Assembly (NCBI GenBank): GCA_030038995.1
Contig: JASHQS010000067.1
Location: 1 to 64,000 of the forward strand
DNA: 64,000 nucleotides
Direction: 5' to 3'
Source of the DNA: Xanthobacteraceae bacterium
GTDB taxonomy: Bacteria > Pseudomonadota > Alphaproteobacteria > Rhizobiales > Xanthobacteraceae
Position 1 is the stretch's first letter. Every line of letters begins with the position of its first letter. The position numbers and the translations under genes are program-made. Under the pieces are notes generated by a model that saw nothing but the letters and a program-made list of their open reading frames with translations, ran no database searches and was not told the DNA's origin. This document shows, in pieces, positions 35,165-41,476 of the stretch.

Positions 35165-36453
35165 CCTCGCCCACGGTCGGATTTGCCGGCCTTACGCACC
35201 TCGGTCTGGTATCGGCCGTCGCCGTGGCTGCCAAAGGACTGCGCGTGATCGGGTACGACCCGGATCAAGACCGCGTCCGCGACGTCGCCGAGGGGCGCCT
35301 GCCGGTCCTGGAGCCCACCCTTGACGATCTGGCGCGCCGGTTCCGTGCGCAGCTCGCCTATACCGACCGCGTCGGCGATTTGGCCGCTTGCGACCTCGTT
35401 TACATCGCCAGCGATGTTCCGACCGACGACCGCGGGCAGAGCGATCTTTCCGGCATCGCGTCGCTGATCGAAGCCGTTATTGCGGTGCTCGGCCCGAGCA
35501 CGCTTTTGTGCGTGCTCTGCCAGGTGCCGCCCGGCTTCACCCGCAAAGTGCCGCTCGACCCGGCGCGGCTCTATTATCAGGTCGAGACGCTGGTGTTCGG
35601 CCGCGCCGTCGAACGCGCCCTCAAGCCTGAGCGCTTCATTGTCGGTTGCGCCGACCCGGGGCGGCCGTTGCCGGCCGCCTATGCGGCGGTGCTCGGCGCC
35701 TTCGGTTGCCCCATCCTGCCGATGCGCTATGAAAGCGCCGAGCTCGCCAAGATCGCCATCAATTGTTGTCTGGTTGCGTCGGTCAGCATCGCCAACACGC
35801 TCGCCGATCTGGCCGAGCGCATCGGCGCCGATTGGCACGAGATCGCGCCGGCGCTGCGGCTTGACCGGCGCATCGGCCCGCATAGCTATCTCAATCCCGG
35901 ATTGGGCATTGCTGGCGGCAATCTCGAACGCGATCTCGCAACCGTGCTGCGGCTATCCGCGGCCGCTGGAAGCGAAGCCGCGGTGATCGCTGCCTTCGTC
36001 GAGAACAGCCGCGTCCGACGCGATTGGGTGTTGCGGCTCATTCATCGGGAGGTGCTGCCGCGCAATGCGGCTCCGACGTTCGGCGTTTTGGGCTTGGCCT
36101 ACAAGGAAAACACCCATTCCACCAAGAACTCGCCGGCGCTGGCGCTGATCGCCAATCTGCAGGCTTGGCCGATCCGCATTTACGATCCGGCGGTGCCGGC
36201 CGACGCGGTGAACCATCGGGCGCTTCATGCGGCGCCCAGCGCGCTCGAAGCGGCGCGTGGCAGCGACGCACTCTTGATCATGACCCCGTGGCCGGAATTT
36301 CGCGCGCTTTCGCCCGCCGATCTGGCCGCCGTCATGAGCGGACGCGTGATCGTCGATCCGTTCCGCGTGCTCGATCCAGCGGCTCTGCGCGCCGCGGGCT
36401 TCTCCTATTTTACGCTCGGTGCGCCGCCGCTTCACGACGCCGAGGAAGTTTGA
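35161..36453 (+). CDS. UDP-glucose/GDP-mannose dehydrogenase family protein lacking the catalytic cysteine
   Basis: The 430-residue protein has the three-domain family layout. The N-terminal Rossmann region has VGFAGLTHLGLVSAVAVAAKGLRVIGYDPD, VYIASDVPTDDRGQSDLSGI and CQVPPGF. The central helix reads RYESAELAKIAINCCLVASVSIANTLADLAERIGAD, and the C-terminal domain has GVLGLAYKENTHSTKNSPAL and TPWPEF. The active-site loop, normally PGFGFGGSCLPKD, reads PGLGIAGGNLERD, with Asn where the thiohemiacetal-forming Cys should be. Full four-electron oxidation to a uronic acid is thus unlikely; it may do a single oxidation step or bind substrate only. It is coupled by ATGA upstream and has a two-base gap downstream. 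Confidence 0.87.
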   Translation: MTSPTVGFAGLTHLGLVSAVAVAAKGLRVIGYDPDQDRVRDVAEGRLPVLEPTLDDLARRFRAQLAYTDRVGDLAACDLVYIASDVPTDDRGQSDLSGIASLIEAVIAVLGPSTLLCVLCQVPPGFTRKVPLDPARLYYQVETLVFGRAVERALKPERFIVGCADPGRPLPAAYAAVLGAFGCPILPMRYESAELAKIAINCCLVASVSIANTLADLAERIGADWHEIAPALRLDRRIGPHSYLNPGLGIAGGNLERDLATVLRLSAAAGSEAAVIAAFVENSRVRRDWVLRLIHREVLPRNAAPTFGVLGLAYKENTHSTKNSPALALIANLQAWPIRIYDPAVPADAVNHRALHAAPSALEAARGSDALLIMTPWPEFRALSPADLAAVMSGRVIVDPFRVLDPAALRAAGFSYFTLGAPPLHDAEEV

Positions 36454-36455
36454 GC

Positions 36456-37337
36456 ATGATCGAGCATCAAACGCATTCGTCGCAGCGACCGGCCCGCGCG
36501 GTCGTCATTGGCGCCGGCGGCTTTGTCGGCGGCGCGATCGTGCAACGGCTGCAAAACGAAAACGTGCCGGTGCTCGGCCTGACGCGGCGGGAGGTCGACC
36601 TCCTGCAGGAGGGTGCGGCCAAAAAGCTGGCCGGACTTTTGCACGCCGATGACGCCGTCGCTTTCGTCGCCGCCCTGGCGCCGGCGCGCCATGCGGCAGC
36701 GCTGATGCAGAACCTCGTCATGGCCGAGCAACTCATCGCCGCTCTGTCGGTGCAGCCGGTCGCGCATCTCGTCTATATCAGCTCGGACGCGGTCTATGCC
36801 GATGCCGCCAATCCTGTGACCGAGCGTTCATGCCGCCAGCCTTCCACGATGCACGGCATGATGCACGCGGCGCGCGAATTGATGCTCAAGGCCGAGGCGA
36901 AGGCGCCGCTCGCCGTCCTGCGGCCGAGCTTGCTCTACGGCGCGCGCGATCCGCACAACGGCTATGGCCCCAACCGCTTTCGCCGCCTCGCCGCAAAGGG
37001 CGAGCCGATCACGCTGTTCGGCGATGGCGAAGAGCAGCGCGATCATGTTGATGTCGACGACGTCGCCCGGCTCACGTCGCTGGTCCTGGCGCACCGCAGC
37101 CGCGGCGAGCTCAACGTCGCGACGGGAACCTCCATTTCGTTCCGCGAGGTGGCCGAGTTGGTGGTGAAATTGACCGGCAGGCCGGTCGAGATCCGCGGCA
37201 CGCTGCGGCAGAATCCGATCACGCACCGGCATTTCGACATCACCGAATGCCTCAAGGCTTTCCCGCAGTTCCGCTACACGCCGCTGCGCGACGGTCTTGC
37301 ACGCGCCGTTCGTGAATCGGCAGGAGCACCGCAATGA
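36456..37337 (+). CDS. SDR-fold protein with altered YxxxK motif
   Basis: The 293-residue protein keeps the SDR fold: AVVIGAGGFVGGAIVQRLQNENVPVLGLTR, VAHLVYISSDAVYADAANPVTE, LRPSLLYGARDPHNGYGPNRF, QRDHVDVDDVARL and LNVATGTSISFREVAELV. Where a YGxxKxxxE catalytic motif is expected it reads HGMMHAARE, so both Tyr and Lys appear replaced by His. It may be a non-catalytic or mechanistically different SDR. The ATG at 36456 follows the upstream stop by two bases; the ORF-track start inside that gene is not credible. It overlaps the methyltransferase gene by ATGA. Confidence 0.83.
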   Translation: MIEHQTHSSQRPARAVVIGAGGFVGGAIVQRLQNENVPVLGLTRREVDLLQEGAAKKLAGLLHADDAVAFVAALAPARHAAALMQNLVMAEQLIAALSVQPVAHLVYISSDAVYADAANPVTERSCRQPSTMHGMMHAARELMLKAEAKAPLAVLRPSLLYGARDPHNGYGPNRFRRLAAKGEPITLFGDGEEQRDHVDVDDVARLTSLVLAHRSRGELNVATGTSISFREVAELVVKLTGRPVEIRGTLRQNPITHRHFDITECLKAFPQFRYTPLRDGLARAVRESAGAPQ

Positions 37338-37990
37338 GAGAAGTGAACCTGCTGGCGAAACTACCGCGCGGCAAACGCAACGTTGGCGCACGCGCCGAAG
37401 CCAAGACCGCACGGATCATCGCCATTTCGCGCGAATATGGCGAACCCTACTTCGATGGTCCGCGCACCTACGGCTACGGCGGTTACCGCTACGACGGCCG
37501 TTGGATTCCGGTCGCCGAAGACATGGTCGGGCATTTCGGGCTCAAGCCGGGCGACCGCATTCTCGACGTGGGCTGCGCCAAGGGTTTTTTGGTCAAGGAC
37601 TTGCTCAAAGTCTGTCCGGGCCTTGAAGCTTTCGGCCTCGATATATCCGAGTACGCTTTGATGAAATGCGAGCCCGAGGTGGTCGGCCGCCTGCATCTGG
37701 GCAACGCCACCAAGCTGCCGTTCCCCGACAACAGTTTTCAGGCCGTGATCTCGCTCAATACGGTCCACAACCTGGAGCGTTCCGAATTGATTACGGCATT
37801 GCGCGAAATCGAGCGCGTGGCTCCGGGCCGCGGCTTCGTGCAGGTCGATTCCTACCGCACCCCCGAGCAGAAGGCCTTGTTCGAGGAATGGGTCTTGACC
37901 GCCAAGTTCCACGACTACCCGCAGGGCTGGATCAGGCTGTTCGAGGAGGCCGGCTATACGGGCGATTATTACTGGACCATCATCGAGTAA
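37334..37990 (+). CDS. Class I SAM-dependent methyltransferase
   Basis: The 218-residue protein has a leading basic segment and YFDGPRTYGYGGYRYDGRWIPVAEDMVGHFGLKPGDRILDVGCAKGFLVKDLL. The SAM motif I is DVGCAKG. AFGLDISEYALMKC, GNATKLPFPDNSFQAVISLNTVHNLE and the C-terminal WTIIE follow. The GGYxYDGRW block before motif I is characteristic of a methyltransferase group found with split transketolase and aminotransferase genes in surface-sugar clusters. Substrate unknown. It ends 53 bases before the transketolase pair. Confidence 0.87.
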   Translation: MREVNLLAKLPRGKRNVGARAEAKTARIIAISREYGEPYFDGPRTYGYGGYRYDGRWIPVAEDMVGHFGLKPGDRILDVGCAKGFLVKDLLKVCPGLEAFGLDISEYALMKCEPEVVGRLHLGNATKLPFPDNSFQAVISLNTVHNLERSELITALREIERVAPGRGFVQVDSYRTPEQKALFEEWVLTAKFHDYPQGWIRLFEEAGYTGDYYWTIIE

Positions 37991-38043
37991 CGGCCTAAAA
38001 CCGCCCCGCCGCGCTCGCGGGCGGAGCGCGCGAGGGGCCGAAT

Positions 38044-38889
38044 ATGCATGACATGAGCCGCCGCAACTTCTTCGACGTCGCGGCTGCGCGGTCTCGCTGC
38101 TTGCAATATCGCAAGCGCATCCTGGACATTTCCCAAAATGTGCAGGCGCTGCACATCGGCTCGGCCTATTCGTGCACTGAAATCGTCGACACCATCTATC
38201 ACGGCCTGATGCGCCGCGGTCCGGACGGCACCTCGCCCGACACCTTCCTGATGTCGAAGGGCCACGGCTGCATGATCCTCTACGTGATCCTGGAAGATCT
38301 CGGCGTGCTCGGCCGCGAGGACCTCGACCTCTACTGCAAGCCGAACGGCCGGCTCGGCTGCCACCCCGACTACGGCAATCCGGGCATCGAAGCCTCGACC
38401 GGGGCGCTCGGTCACGGCCTTTCCATGTCGGTCGGCATGGCGCTTGCCGAGCGCGGCCGCAAGACCGGCGGCATCATCTACACCGTGCTGAGCGACGGCG
38501 AGGTGCAGGAGGGCTCGACCTGGGAGGCTCTGCTCATGGCGTCCTCGCTCGGCCTATCCAATCTCGTCGCCTTCGTGGACAACAACGATTTCCAGAGTCT
38601 CGGCCGCACCTCGGAGACGCACCCGACGTTCTATCCGCTGGTGGAAAAATTCCAGGCGTTTGGCTGGGAAACCGTCGAAGTCGACGGCCATGATGCCGCC
38701 GCGGTGTTTGCCGCCGTGAGCGGGCGTCAAGGCGGGCGGCCCTTCATGCTGGTCGGCAAGACCACCAAGGGCAAAGGCATCAGCTACATGGAGAACGTGC
38801 CGATCTGGCATTATCGCTCGCCGAGCCCGAAGGAGTACGAGCAGGGCAGGCGGGAATTGGAGGCCGCGGCGGCCACGGCGGTGTCATGA
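38044..38889 (+). CDS. Transketolase, N-terminal subunit (thiamine-diphosphate binding)
   Basis: The 281-residue protein is the N-terminal half of a split transketolase. It shows HIGSAYSCTEIVDTIYHGLMRR, MSKGHGCMILYVILEDLGVL, GALGHGLSMSVGMALAER and the thiamine-diphosphate motif LSDGEVQEGSTWEALLMASSLGLSNLVAFVDNNDFQ (GDG-type with terminal NN). GKTTKGKGISYMEN follows. With the C-terminal subunit encoded next (ATGA overlap) it would move two-carbon ketol units between sugar phosphates or onto a sugar acceptor. GAGGGG precedes the ATG. A GC-rich hairpin (CGCGCTC/GAGCGCG) sits in the 53-base leader. Confidence 0.92.
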   Translation: MHDMSRRNFFDVAAARSRCLQYRKRILDISQNVQALHIGSAYSCTEIVDTIYHGLMRRGPDGTSPDTFLMSKGHGCMILYVILEDLGVLGREDLDLYCKPNGRLGCHPDYGNPGIEASTGALGHGLSMSVGMALAERGRKTGGIIYTVLSDGEVQEGSTWEALLMASSLGLSNLVAFVDNNDFQSLGRTSETHPTFYPLVEKFQAFGWETVEVDGHDAAAVFAAVSGRQGGRPFMLVGKTTKGKGISYMENVPIWHYRSPSPKEYEQGRRELEAAAATAVS

Positions 38890-39803
38890 GAAACACGTTT
38901 TCGGAGGCGCTGTACAAGGCGGCCACCGCCAATCCGGACATCTACATCGTCGTTGCCGACATTTCGCCGGCCGGCAGCATGGCCAAGTTCCGCGACCAAT
39001 ATCCGGATCGCTTCATCAATGTCGGCGTCGCCGAGCAGAGCATGATCGGCATCTGCGCCGGACTCGCGCTCAAGGGCTGCCAGCCGTTCGCCTACACCAT
39101 CGCCACGTTCTCGCTGTACCGGCCGTTCGAAATGGTGCGCGACGACCTGTGCTATCAAAATCTGCCGGTGACGGTGGTCGGCATGGGCGCCGGCGTGATC
39201 TATTCGACGCTCGGCGGCACGCATCACACCCAGGAGGACATCGCCATCGCCGGGGCGCTGCCCAACATGCAGATCATCGCACCGTGCGATCCCGCCGAGT
39301 GTACCGAGGCGACCGCCTATTGCGCGATGCAAAAGAACGGGCCGGTCTATCTGCGGCTCGGCAAGGCCGGCGAGCCCAACTTCACCGACAAGGCGGTCGA
39401 TCCGTGGATGTTCGGCAAGCTGCGCTACATCAAGCGTGGCACCGACGTCTGCATCCTGACCTACGGCGTCATCATGGCCAAGGCGATGCAGCTTGCCGCG
39501 CGGTTCGAGGCCAAAGGACGATCGGTGTCGGTCGTGTCCTGCCATACCTTGAAGCCGCTCGACGTCGACGGCATCCGCGACGCGTTGCGGCGGCACAATC
39601 ACGTCGTCGCCGTCGAGGAGCATGCCCCGCAGGGCGGCCTGGCGCCGCGCATCAAACAAATCGCCTGGGACATGCAGGCGCGTTGCCGGCTGGACACGTT
39701 CACACTGCAGGACGCGTTCATCCACAATTACGGCAGCCACGACGATTTGTTGGCGGCGCACGGCCTGGAAGTCGGCGCCATCGCGGCTCAGGTTGGCGCC
39801 TGA
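38886..39803 (+). CDS. Transketolase, C-terminal subunit
   Basis: The 305-residue partner starts MRNTFSEALYKAATANPDIYIVVADISPAGSM and contains RFINVGVAEQSMIGICAGLALKG with the catalytic Glu that activates thiamine diphosphate. PFAYTIATFSLYRPFEMVRDDLCYQNLPVTVVGMGAGVIYSTLGGTHHTQEDIAI and a C-terminal transketolase domain (VCILTYGVIMAKAMQLAARFEAKGRSVSVVSCHTLKPLD) follow. The pair forms a heteromeric transketolase separate from the housekeeping enzyme. In this operon it could supply sedoheptulose 7-phosphate or extend a sugar chain by two carbons. It overlaps the aminotransferase start (TGATG). Confidence 0.92.
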   Translation: MRNTFSEALYKAATANPDIYIVVADISPAGSMAKFRDQYPDRFINVGVAEQSMIGICAGLALKGCQPFAYTIATFSLYRPFEMVRDDLCYQNLPVTVVGMGAGVIYSTLGGTHHTQEDIAIAGALPNMQIIAPCDPAECTEATAYCAMQKNGPVYLRLGKAGEPNFTDKAVDPWMFGKLRYIKRGTDVCILTYGVIMAKAMQLAARFEAKGRSVSVVSCHTLKPLDVDGIRDALRRHNHVVAVEEHAPQGGLAPRIKQIAWDMQARCRLDTFTLQDAFIHNYGSHDDLLAAHGLEVGAIAAQVGA

Positions 39804-41080
39804 TGAACCAGAACGTTCCGCGCAGCGCCGCCAGCAAAGCCGAGCCGGCCGAGCCAGCGCCGCCGCGGCCGGCGCCCAATGCCGCGCTTGCCATTCACGG
39901 CGGCGAGCCGGTGCGCAAGACGCCGATGCCGCCGCGGCTGGCGCTGGGCGACGCCGAGCGCCAGATGGTCCTTGCGGTGCTCGACTATTACCGCGAGCGC
40001 AACGTCGATCCCGGTTACGAGGGCCATTTCGAGCAGATGTATTGCCGCGCCTTTGCCGAGATGATGGGCGGCGGCTATGCCGACGCCGTCGCCACCGGCA
40101 CCTCGTCGCTCTATGTCGCGGTGGCGGCGCTCGACCTGCCCAAGGGCAGCGAGGTGCTGGTGTCGCCGATCACCGATCCCGGCAGCCTGGCGGCGATCGT
40201 GCTCAATGGGCTCAAGCCGCGTCTGATGGACTCAAAGCCGGGCAGCTACAATGTCGGGCCGCAACAATTCGCCGAGCGCATTACGCCGGATGTCAGCGCG
40301 GTCATGGTGGTGCACGCCGCCGGCCAGGCGGCCGAGATCGACAAGGTCGTCGAGATCGCGCATGGGCGCGGCATCAAGGTCATCGAGGATTGCGCGCAGG
40401 CCCACGGCGCGCTGCTGCGCGCCAAGCGCGTCGGCAGCTTCGGCGACATCGCGGCGTTTTCGACCATGTACCGGAAGGCCCACATGACCGGGCCGTCGGG
40501 CGGCGTGGTCTTCACCAAGGACCTCGAAGTGCATCGCCGCGCCGTGGCCCATGCCGACCGCGGCAAGCCGCGCTGGCGCGACGATTTCAGCGACCGCGAT
40601 CCCTCGACTTATCTGTTTCCGGCGCTCAACCACAACACCGACGAAATCTCCTGCGCCATCGGGCTCGCCTCGCTCGCGCGCCTGCGCGGCACGATCATCG
40701 GCCGGCTCGCCTTCGTGTCGGATTTCGTCGCCCGCCTGGTCGACGCCTCCGACGTCTGCACGCCGTATCCGTTCTCGCCGACCGATTCGCCGTTCTTCTA
40801 CCCGGTCATGGTCGATTGCGACGCCATCACCTGCAGCAAGATCGAGTTTGCCGAGGCGGTCCGCGCCGAGGGCATCGACCTCAACCCGCATTACCGCTTC
40901 GTGGTGTCGGACTGGCCGTATATCCGGCCATACCTCGCCGACGATTTCGCCGCGCCGAACGCACACGACGTGTGCGATCGCTCGTTCAATCTTTATCTCA
41001 ACGAACGTTACGGCGAGCGCGAGGCGCGCGACGCCGTCAAGGCGATCGTCAAGGTCGAAAAGCATTTTCGCAAGTATTGA
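39803..41080 (+). CDS. DegT/DnrJ/EryC1/StrS family aminotransferase
   Basis: The 425-residue PLP enzyme has a Pro-rich N-terminal tail of about 30 residues, then NAALAIHGGEPVRKTPMPPRLALGDAE. ATGTSSLYVAVAALDLPKGSEVLVSPITDPGSLAAIVLNGLKPRLMD, VIEDCAQAHGALLRAKRVGSFGDIAAFSTMYRKAHMTGPSGGVVFTKD (PLP Lys in the YRKAH segment) and NHNTDEISCAIGLASLARL follow. It transfers an amine to a keto-sugar nucleotide, or could be one of the PLP dehydratases of the same fold. The ATG overlaps the previous stop as TGATG, which fixes the start against the ORF-track start at 39149. Last gene of the operon. Confidence 0.9.
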   Translation: MNQNVPRSAASKAEPAEPAPPRPAPNAALAIHGGEPVRKTPMPPRLALGDAERQMVLAVLDYYRERNVDPGYEGHFEQMYCRAFAEMMGGGYADAVATGTSSLYVAVAALDLPKGSEVLVSPITDPGSLAAIVLNGLKPRLMDSKPGSYNVGPQQFAERITPDVSAVMVVHAAGQAAEIDKVVEIAHGRGIKVIEDCAQAHGALLRAKRVGSFGDIAAFSTMYRKAHMTGPSGGVVFTKDLEVHRRAVAHADRGKPRWRDDFSDRDPSTYLFPALNHNTDEISCAIGLASLARLRGTIIGRLAFVSDFVARLVDASDVCTPYPFSPTDSPFFYPVMVDCDAITCSKIEFAEAVRAEGIDLNPHYRFVVSDWPYIRPYLADDFAAPNAHDVCDRSFNLYLNERYGEREARDAVKAIVKVEKHFRKY

Positions 41081-41476
41081 GTGATTTATGCCCGGCTGCG
41101 AACGGCGTCCGGCTGCCGGCCGGCCAACGGCGTCAGTAACGGAAAGTTCACCGTCGCCGCAATCGCAGCCCTGCGCCGCGCAATGTATGTATCGGTGCGT
41201 CAAAGGGATCCGTGATAGCCGCGCCGGATCGGCGCGCAAGTGCATACCTTGGCAGATGAGCGCGGCAATGGCGCGCCGCCTTTTTCATGCATGCGCCACA
41301 ATTCGGCGGCATCACGGCCAAATACGAAGTGCCGGTGAGCGGGCTTCGCAGACCAAATCGCGGTTCCGTTGCGGTGGCTGCGACGATGTCGCCGTCCTGC
41401 CGCAGCGCTTGTTGTGATGATTCCGCGGCGGCGTTACGATTCCGTGCCGATTCGCGACCGGGCTGGAGCTTCATGA
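41081..41476. other. Intergenic region between sugar operon and peptidase gene
   Basis: Nearly 400 bases without a supportable gene. It contains a candidate terminator at 41262 and must hold the peptidase promoter. The ORFs of the track here are antisense or frame shadows. Confidence 0.55.
41262..41285 (+). terminator. Candidate intrinsic terminator after the sugar operon
   Basis: GCGGC and GCCGC arms enclose AATGGCGC and are followed by C and five T. The position, about 180 bases after the last stop of the long operon, fits a transcript end. The stem is short, so the call is tentative. Confidence 0.45.

Noticed and set aside
39622-41139. 505-codon plus-strand ORF overlapping the DegT gene
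   Set aside because: It is an out-of-frame, Arg/Ala-rich shadow of the aminotransferase, which has the complete PLP motif set.
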